From contig JAPZRK010000007.1 in assembly GCA_027531445.1 (NCBI GenBank), positions 152,323 through 216,322 of the forward strand: DNA of 64,000 nucleotides, written 5' to 3'. Numbering within the stretch: position 1 is the stretch's first letter; every line of letters starts with the position of its first letter. Shown in pieces: positions 54,185 to 62,392 of the stretch. The position numbers were made by a program, and so were the translations under genes. This DNA comes from Leptospira sp. GTDB taxonomy: Bacteria; Spirochaetota; Leptospiria; Leptospirales; Leptospiraceae. Below the pieces are notes generated by a model that saw only the letters and a program-made list of their open reading frames with translations, did not search any database and had not been told where the DNA came from.

Positions 54185-54333
54185 CAGATTAGCCTCTAAT
54201 TTAAATATTCTAGTGTTATTAAAATATATCTCAAATCAAATAAATAGATAAAACGTCAAATTATTTTACATAAATCTTTTGGCGTCAAAATCATAGAAAT
54301 TGACAAGAGGATTTCCGGTTGTTCGTTATTCTG

Positions 54334-54747
54334 ATGAACATTCAAACTAAGTTAATTTATCTTCTATTGTGTTTCTTTTTGATTTACGCTTTCGGTTTCC
54401 AAGACATACCGAGCGCAAAACCAATCAAATTGGAATTGCTTTTGGTAAAGTGCATTCTAGTCGTTATACTAGTTTCGTTTATAGGCTATACGGTTTACTG
54501 TTCTCTTAAAGAGAATTTTGTTAAATCAATTAAGAAAACATTTCATCTACTCTGGGGTCGACAGTTTGTGATTGATCTCTACATAGGAATCTTTCTGTTT
54601 TCAATTTTTGTCTATATGATAGAAAAATCGCTTTTAGTTTTGATTCTTTGGTTAGTACCTTCTATCCTATTTGGAAATATCATTCCTCTTGTCTATCTCA
54701 TCACACATGTTGATATGATTTGTGGCTTCTTTGGGTTCTTGAACTGA
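54334..54747 (+). CDS. Hypothetical membrane protein
   Basis: A 137-residue protein from ATG 54334 with four hydrophobic segments ('LIYLLLCFFLIYAFGF', 'LLLVKCILVVILVSFIGYTVY', 'DLYIGIFLFSIFVYMI', 'LLVLILWLVPSILFGNIIPLVYLI'). The combination 'DLYIG...GNIIPLVYLI' resembles small DUF1475-type membrane proteins, but I am not certain. It is divergent from the MarR-type regulator and may be under its control. Confidence 0.65.
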   Translation: MNIQTKLIYLLLCFFLIYAFGFQDIPSAKPIKLELLLVKCILVVILVSFIGYTVYCSLKENFVKSIKKTFHLLWGRQFVIDLYIGIFLFSIFVYMIEKSLLVLILWLVPSILFGNIIPLVYLITHVDMICGFFGFLN

Positions 54748-54837
54748 ATGAAAGGAAACAAGAAGGATATTTGTAGGTTTCATGAAATAATATTGGTTAA
54801 ACTTTGATCATATAAAACTTTGTTATAGGTTTTACAA

Positions 54838-54931
54838 TCGAGCCCCATAATTCCAGAGGGGAATCCCGATCCTTGTGACTCAATGCTCATAAGAGGAATT
54901 CAGTTGGTGTGAGTGGCGGTTTTATTTTATC
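54838..54931 (+). repeat. Interspersed repeat, copy 3 (near-identical to copy 4)
   Basis: Over 94 bases this copy differs from 61757-61850 at only two positions by my reading (ATAATT/ATACTT and AGTTGG/AGTCGG). It contains TCGAGCCCCAT, 'CTTGTGACTCAATGCTCAT' and ends GTGGCGGTTTTATTTTATC. Such identity 7 kb apart points to a recent duplication or strong selection. It lies upstream of the signal-peptidase-like gene. Confidence 0.8.
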
Positions 54932-55023
54932 GGAGAGATGAAGCTTTAAAATAGATTGATAGTATCGAAATGATTTCAGAAGATGTTTTTCAAAATTAAA
55001 AATGTTATCAAAAAAAGGGATCG

Positions 55024-56067
55024 ATGAACATTAAGAATATTCTAAAAAATACTACTGCCTATTTACTGAATCTCTTTTTAACGCCTGCGGGATTTTATTT
55101 TCTAAAAGATGTTCAACTCTTTTGGATTTATGGGCCGTTATCTATTTTGTATGGGACCATCATTTCAATTTTGGCATTTATATTTTTCTATTTCTTTTCA
55201 GGCATTGTGAGTCTTGTTTTGTTAGTTGTATTCATTGTCTTTTGGAATGTGCTACTTTTCTACTTTACTTGGAAATCAACAAAAAGAGTAAAGCCAATCG
55301 GCAAAAGAGTTTTTCCTAGAGCATTTTGGTTTATCCCCTGTATGTTCTTATTGATATTTATCTCACGTATGTTGATTACCCTCATCGTTGGAAATCAATT
55401 TGCTGCTCTAAAGTTCACGCCGTTTAAAGTTATGACACCAAATTTAATGTTAGGAGATTATGTTTTCTTTACAGGAATATACGACAAAGACCAAATTCGA
55501 AGAGGGGACATTATCACTTATAAAAAAGATCCGAATGAGGCATTTGGTAAAGAATATGTGATGCGAGTGATCGGTTTACCGGGGGAGAAGATTGCAGTTA
55601 GAAATGAGAATGCTCACTACGGTTATGTTGAAAAAATTTTCATAGATGAAATGCCGGTCAAACAAGCCTTCCTTCAAGAAGTTTTCGATGCTGATCAAGA
55701 TGCCTCTGGTCAAAACGCGAAATATCTGTATGAGGAAAACCTATCTCATATTAAATACAATATCCTCGAGTCCGAGGATTACTTTAACTCTAACTTCATG
55801 TATGTCGATATCAAACTGAAGGAGGATGAGTATTATGTAATGGTTGACAATCGAGACAGATTCTCTGATTCAAGGAATTTTGGTCCTATACGGAAAGACC
55901 AAATTTCAGGTAAGTTCATGTTTACAGTTTTGTCATATAAAATTTCCGAAGAAACCAGCCAAGAATGTGGTGAGACTGGATCTATAATCTGTGCTATTCG
56001 GCGAAATCTTCACAATTTCTTTTTCGAAAAATTCAGATGGAATTACCTTGGTTTTGACAATCGTTAA
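55024..56067 (+). CDS. Signal peptidase I family protein lacking both catalytic residues
   Basis: A 347-residue membrane protein with about four N-terminal hydrophobic segments (to residue 125), then the S26 peptidase fold: box B region 'FTPFKVMTPNLMLGDYVFF', box C/D 'RRGDIITYKKD' and 'YVMRVIGLPGEKI', box E 'MVDNRDRFSDSRNFGPI'. In active enzymes box B has Ser-Met and box D Lys-Arg; here these are Val136-Met137 and Met180-Arg181. Both nucleophile and general base are therefore missing, so it should be catalytically dead. It may act as a decoy, chaperone or subunit. There is a 60-residue insert between boxes D and E. Confidence 0.88.
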   Translation: MNIKNILKNTTAYLLNLFLTPAGFYFLKDVQLFWIYGPLSILYGTIISILAFIFFYFFSGIVSLVLLVVFIVFWNVLLFYFTWKSTKRVKPIGKRVFPRAFWFIPCMFLLIFISRMLITLIVGNQFAALKFTPFKVMTPNLMLGDYVFFTGIYDKDQIRRGDIITYKKDPNEAFGKEYVMRVIGLPGEKIAVRNENAHYGYVEKIFIDEMPVKQAFLQEVFDADQDASGQNAKYLYEENLSHIKYNILESEDYFNSNFMYVDIKLKEDEYYVMVDNRDRFSDSRNFGPIRKDQISGKFMFTVLSYKISEETSQECGETGSIICAIRRNLHNFFFEKFRWNYLGFDNR

Positions 56068-56079
56068 GAACATAATTTA

Positions 56080-56217
56080 CCACATATAACCTTGGTGAAG
56101 GATTTTCTAAGATAGAGCTCGCAAAGCCAAAACGTTTGCTACAAATTCGTGACACAATGCCCATTACTTGTGGTGAGCTTGTCGAACCATCGGAAGCAAG
56201 TCTGCTTAAAGGCGACT
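56080..56217 (+). repeat. Interspersed repeat, copy 5
   Basis: The longest copy, running from CCACATATAAC through AAATTCGTGACACAATGCCC to CTTAAAGGCGAC. It links the 5' type of end (as at 47904 and 59217) with the 3' type (as at 35003), showing that all belong to one family. The rest of the gap to 56417 shows no gene. Confidence 0.6.
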
Positions 56218-56417
56218 AGATTTTACGGAAAAAAGTTTTCAATTCACTTATATAAAAAATCATTATGCCTTTTAGATGTTATAAAATGCAATCGTTGTAA
56301 ACAAAAAACATAATGGATCTATCCACAATCTCTCTTACAGATTATTATTTTGCGTTAGTCAAACTCCGTGAAGGTGAGTAGACATCACCATTTTAGACCC
56401 TGACTAAATAAAGACTT

Positions 56418-57689
56418 TCAAGGAGAGCTAGCTGCGATATTTCCTGCAGTATCAAAACCTCTTACCGCCACAAAGACACCATTCCCATAGGCTCCAGAAC
56501 TCCATTCACCTGAGGTTGGTAACGTTCTTTGTGTCCAAGTAACGCCATCGAGGGATGTAAATGTGTTGGATGTACCAACTTGGAGATTTAGGAAAATTCC
56601 ATTTCCAAACGTAAGTCTCTTTACTGAACCGCTAAAGTTAGAATTTGAGCGGGATGTCCAGTTAATACCATCGCTTGAGGTTGTAAAATCTTGAGAGGTA
56701 CTCAAAGCCACAAACACTCCATTGCCGAATGAAACCCCAGTGAAACCTGAGATAGGCATTGTCAGACTTGACCAATTTATTCCATTACTTGCTGAGATTC
56801 CTCCTGAACCACCTACAGCCACAAACAAACTATTCCCATGAGTAAGAGCTCCGGCGCAACCTACACCTGGACAGGTAGCGGTGCCAGGTGTCCAAGTAAT
56901 TCCATCGGAGGATGTTGCTGCCTCATTACTTCCAGTAGGCGATGCTATTGCAACAAACTTCCCGCTTCCAAAAGTTATTGCATTCCAAGTGCGTGAACTT
57001 GATAAAGTACGTGCCGTCCAACTGATTCCATCAGAAGAAGTTGCCGCTACAGTGCCAGATGCAACAGCAACAAATACTCCATTGCCAAACGCTACCGAAC
57101 TCCAATCTGAAGAACTAGGTAAAGTTCGTGCTGTCCACGTTATTCCATCAGAAGAAGTTGCCGCAGCATTACTACCAAACGCAACGGCAACAAACACTCC
57201 ATTGCCAAATGCCACCGATCTCCATCTCTGCGAACTTGGAAGGGTCCTTTGTGTCCAACCAGAACCATCAGATGTAATTTGAATACTGATATCAACAGAA
57301 GTATTACCGCTAGAATAACTACCTGTTATTTTGTAAGTTGTGGAAGTAGGAGTTGCATTCGTTGGAGTTCCAGAGATGGTACATGTTAAGCTATCAATAG
57401 ATAATCCAGTCGGCAAGGAAGGGCTGGCGACACAACCGGTAAGAGATCCAGTTACTGTAGGAGTTATCGCGTTGATCGGAGATCCTTGTCGTAATAAGTA
57501 AGGACTTCCAGCATAGGTTAAACCAGACGTTAGAGTCGTTCCCGCTTGATTGACTGCACTGTTTATCCCAACACCGAGCAGTCCTAATAATTCAGAAACT
57601 GAACTTTTCTGATTTTCTTTTCCTAAGACAAATCCACAAGATTCCAATACACTTAAAATCAAAAATATTAAACTAATTTTTCTAAACAT
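56418..57689 (-). CDS. Lipoprotein with putative Ig domain and beta-propeller
   Basis: A 423-residue lipoprotein from ATG 57689 (Shine-Dalgarno GGAAAG); lipobox 'VLESC'. An Ig-like He_PIG domain (about residues 55-140, 'LPTGLSIDSLTCTISGTPTN') is followed by seven propeller blades with the repeat '(F)GNGVFVAVA...AATSSDGITWTARTLPSS'. The blades are highly alike, as in the other propeller lipoproteins of this window, suggesting recent expansion. Probably surface-exposed; ligand unknown. Confidence 0.85.
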   Translation of the reverse strand: MFRKISLIFLILSVLESCGFVLGKENQKSSVSELLGLLGVGINSAVNQAGTTLTSGLTYAGSPYLLRQGSPINAITPTVTGSLTGCVASPSLPTGLSIDSLTCTISGTPTNATPTSTTYKITGSYSSGNTSVDISIQITSDGSGWTQRTLPSSQRWRSVAFGNGVFVAVAFGSNAAATSSDGITWTARTLPSSSDWSSVAFGNGVFVAVASGTVAATSSDGISWTARTLSSSRTWNAITFGSGKFVAIASPTGSNEAATSSDGITWTPGTATCPGVGCAGALTHGNSLFVAVGGSGGISASNGINWSSLTMPISGFTGVSFGNGVFVALSTSQDFTTSSDGINWTSRSNSNFSGSVKRLTFGNGIFLNLQVGTSNTFTSLDGVTWTQRTLPTSGEWSSGAYGNGVFVAVRGFDTAGNIAASSP

Positions 57690-57885
57690 ACTTCTTTCCA
57701 AATATAAAATAAGAATATCTTCTGAGATACTCTCTGTGCCCGTTCGCTGGTGCAGAGACGATTAAACTCAGTTTGGTTGACTTATGCGGATCATCAATCA
57801 AATTTTAATTCTCTAGCACATAATATCATGTTAGGGATTTTTTAAATATCTAGTCACCAAACTTAGAATGATTTAATAAAGTGCC

Positions 57886-58063
57886 CTACAGAACTTCAAT
57901 TGCGATTCTTTCTTGTAACATGAATCGATTTAGCCTCAATCTTGTCTTTCCAGTAGCGAGTGAAATCAATTTACCGTTTTCTGTTAGTGTTAGTTCCAAG
58001 ATTCCTGAAATGAGGTGAAGTTCCCTCCTCTTAAATTCAGGATTGTTTTGTACGTTAGATTTT
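57886..58063 (-). pseudogene. Possible relic of a winged-helix (MarR-like) gene
   Basis: A minus-strand frame of about 59 codons without start codon, reading '...NPEFKRRELHLISGILELTL' then 'TENGKLISLATGKTRLRLNR'. The 'LTENGKLI' turn and following helix resemble the end of a MarR wing and C-terminal dimer helix, compare the intact gene at 53738. Short and uncertain. Confidence 0.35.
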
Positions 58064-58701
58064 TACTAAATTTTAGAAATGTAAATTAATTGATTATCAT
58101 TGGATTCGAAAAATCTATTTTCGGAGATATAATCAATAGCCAACCATTCCACTTTAAATTGAAATCTCCGGACCGCTTAGAAACAAATCCCCTGTCATCA
58201 AAAACTTCTATCTTTCGAAAGAAATACAAAACCTGCCAACTGAGACACTCCCACTGGACTCATCAAGCTCGTTGTCTAAGGTAGGGTGCGGTTAAAATCC
58301 AAAGTGGGGCTTGCTAATACGGAAATGCCCCGAGAAGGCGTTTTTTGTTCTCAAACAATTTTAAGTGACCAAGGGGTACTCGTCCCGACTGTTCTTGCGG
58401 ATTCAATGAACATAGATCGCGCAAATGAGGGGCAAGTGGGCGTCCAGTTTTTTCCAGGGACCCCCGAACAACGCGGGATGTATTTAATAGCGGAACTCTT
58501 TGCGTGATCGATACAAAACCGCGCGAAATTAGGAAAGAGAGACGGCATCAAGTGAGAGTGTTGGCAAAACATGCCAAGACTCAGATAGAGCTAAGGCACA
58601 CCCTATATTCTCTCGTAAAATCGACTCGTAAAACAGTCTCACTCGAAAACTTAATGAATCGTTAGACTTCGAAAAGTTGATGGGAGCGAGCGGAGATAAC
58701 G
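58064..58701. other. Intergenic stretch with short, unclear reading frames
   Basis: No gene is supported. A plus-strand frame at 58286-58507 (73 codons from GTG) has no Shine-Dalgarno, but its end 'PGTPEQRGMYLIAELF' resembles a frame at 62403-62474 ('KGTVPERVGMYFINAG'), so it may be a copy of a shared decayed element. Base composition is richer in G and C than the surroundings. Confidence 0.4.
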
Positions 58702-59167
58702 ATGGAAAAAGATCATATAGATTTATTTGATGAACAAGTTCATGCAATTTTTTTTATCGATGCTGTAGGCTGCATCCCGTTATGTGAAGAATTAGATTCG
58801 GCACCAACCTTAGAATTGTTAGATATATCTTAAACCTCTCGTCGAAAGGATTTTTGCCCATCGTGGAGATGTTGATAAATTTGTAGGCGATCAAAATTTC
58901 TGTTTATTTCAAAATCCAAAGGATGTAGTCATTGCTGCAATGGAAATTCGGGATTTAGAATAAACTCTGAATAAAGATCGAATCGCGCGCAGTTTGATTG
59001 ATTTGGAATTTATGATGGGATTAATCTAAGGTGGATCCATCCAAGTCAACGTTGATGGCGATGACCGCAAGGATAACACTTTGATAAGTGATTCCCTTTT
59101 CAAGATAGTCGGCAACACGGTCCATAGTGTGCAAGCGGTTAAACTCAAACTCAAAAACATTTCCTAA
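58702..59167 (+). pseudogene. Decayed class III nucleotide cyclase gene
   Basis: It starts at ATG 58702 behind a GGAG Shine-Dalgarno and reads 'VHAIFFIDAVGCIPLCEEL', the first cyclase strand, but hits a stop after 42 codons. In a second frame it continues 'FAHRGDVDKFVGDQNFCLFQ', 'NPKDVVIAAMEIRDLE', stop, then 'VNVDGDDRKDNTLISDSLF' and '...VKLKLKNIS'. This order of motifs (metal Asp, KFVGD, AAMEIR, G-x-D-R-x-D-x-T) is that of a cyclase catalytic domain. At least one frameshift and two in-frame stops make it non-functional. Confidence 0.78.
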
Positions 59168-59216
59168 ATCCTTCTTACACATTATTTTGAAGTAGGACCT
59201 TCACTTTATTCTTCTA

Positions 59217-59274
59217 CCACATAAGACATTTGTAGGGGATTTTCCAAGATTGAGCCCCAAAATCCAGACCATTG
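59217..59274 (+). repeat. Interspersed repeat, copy 7 (5' part)
   Basis: Starts ACCACATAAGACATT as at 47904, and continues GGGGATTTTCCAAGATTGAG then CCCCAAAATCCAGACC. GGGG and CCCC can pair. It lies after the decayed cyclase; the remaining bases to 59438 show no gene. Confidence 0.55.
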
Positions 59275-59438
59275 CAATCAATCAAAAATGATACTTTCAA
59301 GCTTCTGTTGGATCTGTGGATCTTTTTGGGTAAAAATACCCCTTAATCAAAGCCTATTTTTTTTCAGCCTCGTCTCCTTGTTCACCTCAGAGATGCCAAG
59401 TAATTGCTGTCTATTACTTTTGGTGAGACTCGATATTC

Positions 59439-60455
59439 TCAATGTTTGTCTAACCATTCAATCAGTGCTTTAAATACGATTTTCCGTTCATCTGGAGTTT
59501 CATTCATGGTAGCATGAAACAAGCCGGCGAAAATTTTCATAGTTTTGTCTTTAGATGCTACATTTTCAAAAGCATCTATCGTACCTTCAAATAACGCGAC
59601 TTGATCTTCTTTGCCATGGAACATATAAATCGGTATTGTAATGCGGCCAGCTGCAAGAAGTGCAGGTTCGTAAGAATTGAGAAGAAAATCCCCAAGATAT
59701 GTAGAGATATCATCATGAAAGAGTGGATCATTAATGTAAGCTTCTACAACGGACTTGTCATGAGAAAGCATGTTAACGTCTAATCCAGTATTTAGAGTCA
59801 ATGTTGGCATAGATGTCGCCAATAATGCTCCAATTATCTTTTTGATTTTCATGACAAAGTCGGTCTTTACTTTTATAGCAAGGCCACTAGTAACGAGTCC
59901 ATTTAGATCGTCTTGATAATTATCTGTGCTTGCGTAAAGGAAAGTAATTACAGCTCCCATCGAATGCCCCATTAGTGTAACCTTGTTCACGTTCTCTTTG
60001 TGTTTTGCGATATCTATAAGTTGCTTTAAATCTGCGAAAAAATCAGAAAAGTGACCGACTACACCTCTTTCGCCGTCCGACCGACCATGTCCGCGAGCAT
60101 CTATCAAATAAATAATATATCCCGTTTCTGCTAATGCATCAACTAGATTGAGATAACGACCTCCGTGTTCACCAAATCCGTGATGTACGACGAGAACCTT
60201 TTTGGCTTCCGCTTTTGGACGAAAAACTTGATAATAAAGTTTTGCACCATCTTTGTTTAGAAATTTGTCTTCTTCCCGAGAGTAAAATGATTCCCAATGT
60301 TGAGGAATGTTTTGACTTATTGGTAAATCGGAAACCTTATCAGAAACATTGTTTGTTCCGTCACTGCAAGATGTGACTCCAAAAAAAAACATCCAAAAGA
60401 GAAGGGATATCTTGTACGTTCGATGAATAGGTATTTGTTGAAATTTATTAATCAT
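59439..60455 (-). CDS. Monoacylglycerol lipase-like lipoprotein (alpha/beta hydrolase)
   Basis: A 338-residue lipoprotein ('FFGVTSC', Cys30) with an alpha/beta hydrolase domain of the monoacylglycerol lipase/lysophospholipase type: 'VLVVHHGFGEHGGRY', 'IIYLIDARGHGRSDG', nucleophile Ser165 in 'LMGHSMGAVI', Asp284 in 'FHGKEDQV' and His314 in 'GLFHATMNE'. It should hydrolyse lysophospholipids or monoglycerides at the outer membrane or periplasm. It lies 30 bases behind the DUF4345-like gene on the same strand, so probably in one operon. Confidence 0.9.
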   Translation of the reverse strand: MINKFQQIPIHRTYKISLLFWMFFFGVTSCSDGTNNVSDKVSDLPISQNIPQHWESFYSREEDKFLNKDGAKLYYQVFRPKAEAKKVLVVHHGFGEHGGRYLNLVDALAETGYIIYLIDARGHGRSDGERGVVGHFSDFFADLKQLIDIAKHKENVNKVTLMGHSMGAVITFLYASTDNYQDDLNGLVTSGLAIKVKTDFVMKIKKIIGALLATSMPTLTLNTGLDVNMLSHDKSVVEAYINDPLFHDDISTYLGDFLLNSYEPALLAAGRITIPIYMFHGKEDQVALFEGTIDAFENVASKDKTMKIFAGLFHATMNETPDERKIVFKALIEWLDKH

Positions 60456-60485
60456 GATTAGTTCCCGGATGTTAGATGATTCATC

Positions 60486-60866
60486 TTATCTAATCCACTG
60501 GTTCCACCAGCGTTGCCATACTTCCGGATGACCAGAAAGCATTGCGATTCCAATTGACATCTCAAACGTGACAGCAATCCAATTCTTTTTCGTAAAACAT
60601 CCATCCAAGAAAATTGAAATGACACGCCCAAATCCCGTAGCGAGCCAAGCGAAGCCAATGGTAAAATAAGAATGATAAGTTCCATCTATCAAAGGATAGG
60701 TTCCTAGAATGATAAACAATCCACCAAAAGTAGATCGAAATTCCGAAAAACCTTCCGGTGATTTCCAAGAAAGATTTGTAAAATCAGCTGCTTTTTTTGG
60801 AAAAATTAACCCCATTAATCCGAGGGTAATGGTTACCCCAGCGCCCAAATATTGAATAAACTCCAT
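60486..60866 (-). CDS. DUF4345-like membrane protein
   Basis: A 126-residue membrane protein with four hydrophobic segments. 'GFSEFRSTFGGLFIILGTYPL' followed by 'FTIGFAWLATGFGRVISIFLDG' is the DUF4345-type pattern; the function is unknown. A strong Shine-Dalgarno (GGAGGA) precedes ATG 60866. It is the first gene of a two-gene operon with the lipase-like gene and is divergent from a Crp-type regulator, with a palindromic operator between them. Confidence 0.8.
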   Translation of the reverse strand: MEFIQYLGAGVTITLGLMGLIFPKKAADFTNLSWKSPEGFSEFRSTFGGLFIILGTYPLIDGTYHSYFTIGFAWLATGFGRVISIFLDGCFTKKNWIAVTFEMSIGIAMLSGHPEVWQRWWNQWIR

Positions 60867-60939
60867 AATTTCCTCCGCTTCTAAGTATAATATCGATGAT
60901 TAGCAAATGCAAATTTTTCAGAAATTAAGGAAGACATTT

Positions 60940-60957
60940 TCTTAACTTAGGTTAAGA
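60940..60957. promoter_or_regulatory. Palindromic Crp/Fnr-type operator
   Basis: TCTTAACTTAGGTTAAGA is a perfect palindrome (7-bp arms, 4-base centre TTAG) with the same 5-4-5 core geometry as an FNR box, but half-site TTAAC instead of TTGAT. It lies between the divergent DUF4345-like/lipase operon and the regulator gene, 14 bases before the regulator's ATG, well placed for autoregulation and control of the operon. Confidence 0.7.
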
Positions 60958-60971
60958 TTTGAGCAGATCTT

Positions 60972-61580
60972 ATGGATCGATCATTTCCAAATTCACATTC
61001 ATTGCTACTAAGGAAATTTTCGCAGATCATCTCATTGGACTCTGATGACATCGACTGCATTGAGAATTACTTTGAATTAAGAACCTTTCAAAAAAATCAT
61101 ACTTTAGTCGATTACGGCCACAAAACGAAATATTTATACTTCATTAATCACGGATACATACGATTGATAAGAAATTTAGAAAATAAGGAAATTACCAGAT
61201 ACATTGCAGGTCCAAATTCATTTTTGACAGCGTTTCCTTCTTTTCTGTACGAAAAAAGCAGCGAAGAAAAACTTCTCTCAATTACCAAGGTTGAATTACT
61301 GCGTATTACATATAAGGATCTTAGAGAATTTTCCAAACGAAAAATCTCCTATTCTCAGATTTTGAATCGTCTCTATGAAGAGACCATAGTGCAAATGGAA
61401 GAGAGGGCTACCTTTCATTTGACTCGAACCGCATCGGAACGGTACTCGGATCTATACCTTCAGTTTCCAGGCTATTTTGATTCCATTCCCGATAAAATTT
61501 TGGCATCTTATCTCGGGATGGAACCAGAAACCTTCAGTAAAATCAAAGCCAGTCGTAAAAAATCAGGAGGAATAGACTAA
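60972..61580 (+). CDS. Crp/Fnr family transcription regulator
   Basis: A 202-residue regulator with N-terminal cNMP-binding-type beta roll ('FQKNHTLVDYGHKTKYLYFINHGYIRLIR', 'GPNSFLTAFPSFL'), dimer helix ('ILNRLYEETIVQMEERATFHL') and short C-terminal HTH ('IPDKILASYLGMEPETFSKIKASRKK'). The recognition helix reads E-T-F-S-K, versus E-T-L-S-R in the regulator at 34328, in line with the different half-site of the palindrome just upstream. No Fe-S Cys cluster. It likely regulates itself and the divergent DUF4345-like/lipase operon. A decayed paralogue lies at 45259. Confidence 0.87.
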   Translation: MDRSFPNSHSLLLRKFSQIISLDSDDIDCIENYFELRTFQKNHTLVDYGHKTKYLYFINHGYIRLIRNLENKEITRYIAGPNSFLTAFPSFLYEKSSEEKLLSITKVELLRITYKDLREFSKRKISYSQILNRLYEETIVQMEERATFHLTRTASERYSDLYLQFPGYFDSIPDKILASYLGMEPETFSKIKASRKKSGGID

Positions 61581-61756
61581 CCTTTGACGAATGAGTGTTT
61601 ATTAATATTCTAATTCAGTCTCCGCGGTTCTCCCATCCGGGTCGAACACGCAATCCGCTTCAATCATTACATATGAACGTAACAAGCAACCAATGTATGG
61701 CGCAGAAGAGCAGGTGCCTATCTCGACCAGATTGGACTTGGTTAGGCGTTTAACGA

Positions 61757-61850
61757 TCGAGCCCCATACTTCCAGAGGGGAATCCCGATCCTTGTGACTC
61801 AATGCTCATAAGAGGAATTCAGTCGGTGTGAGTGGCGGTTTTATTTTATC
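61757..61850 (+). repeat. Interspersed repeat, copy 4 (near-identical to copy 3)
   Basis: A 94-base partner of 54838-54931 with two differences. Together with the preceding 160 bases (61597-61756), which hold no recognisable gene, it fills the gap between the Crp-type regulator and gloA. Confidence 0.8.
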
Positions 61851-61969
61851 TTTATTTCCTTAGTAAATTTATAAAATTTTTCATTAAGTCAGAATGCCCA
61901 TTTATGACTAAAATAAGATTGATTTACGAAAAAAGAAGAGAATAACCACTACTATAAAAGGAAAAAATT

Positions 61970-62392
61970 TTGAAATATTTACATACAATGATTCGTGTAC
62001 AGAATCTAGAGAAGGCACTCGAATTTTTTGAGAAAACGTTGGAGCTTAAAATTACGAGACAAAAGGAATATCCTGATGGTAAGTTTACACTTGTTTTCCT
62101 TTCTACAGGAGAAGAGGGAGCGCCAGAGTTGGAACTAACATATAATTGGGGACAGGAGTTACCTTATTCCGTCGGAAGAAATTTCGGTCATCTCGCCTAT
62201 GAAGTAGACAATATATATGAAACATGTAAGCGAATCGCCGAACGTGGTGTTATCATCAATCGTCCACCAAGGGATGGTCGGATGGCATTCATTCGTTCTC
62301 CCGATCTGATTTCGATTGAACTTCTGCAAAAAGGAGAAGCTCTTCCACCTGCCGAACCGTGGGTTTCCGCAAAAAATATTGGCGAGTGGTAA
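61970..62392 (+). CDS. gloA: Glyoxalase I (lactoylglutathione lyase)
   Basis: A 140-residue glyoxalase I, converting the methylglyoxal-thiol hemithioacetal to the lactoyl-thioester. The metal ligands fit His5 ('LHTMIRV'), Glu55 ('ELELTYNW'), His74 ('FGHLAYEV') and Glu117 ('SIELLQ'); the His/Glu pattern is of the nickel-type GloA group. The start must be TTG 61970, because the next ATG would remove His5. A GGA-type Shine-Dalgarno precedes it. It stands alone between a repeat copy and the CRISPR array. Confidence 0.93.
   Translation: MKYLHTMIRVQNLEKALEFFEKTLELKITRQKEYPDGKFTLVFLSTGEEGAPELELTYNWGQELPYSVGRNFGHLAYEVDNIYETCKRIAERGVIINRPPRDGRMAFIRSPDLISIELLQKGEALPPAEPWVSAKNIGEW

Noticed and set aside
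55024..56067. Functional signal peptidase I
   Set aside because: Codons at both catalytic positions clearly read GTT (Val) and ATG (Met).
58286..58507. 73-codon frame as a gene
   Set aside because: GTG start without Shine-Dalgarno, odd composition, and only its end resembles another non-genic stretch.
61742..61850. GTTTAAC at the start of a repeat copy suggested an integron attC site
   Set aside because: No matching GTTRRRY end at the expected distance, other copies lack the GTTTAAC, and there is no integrase or cassette array.
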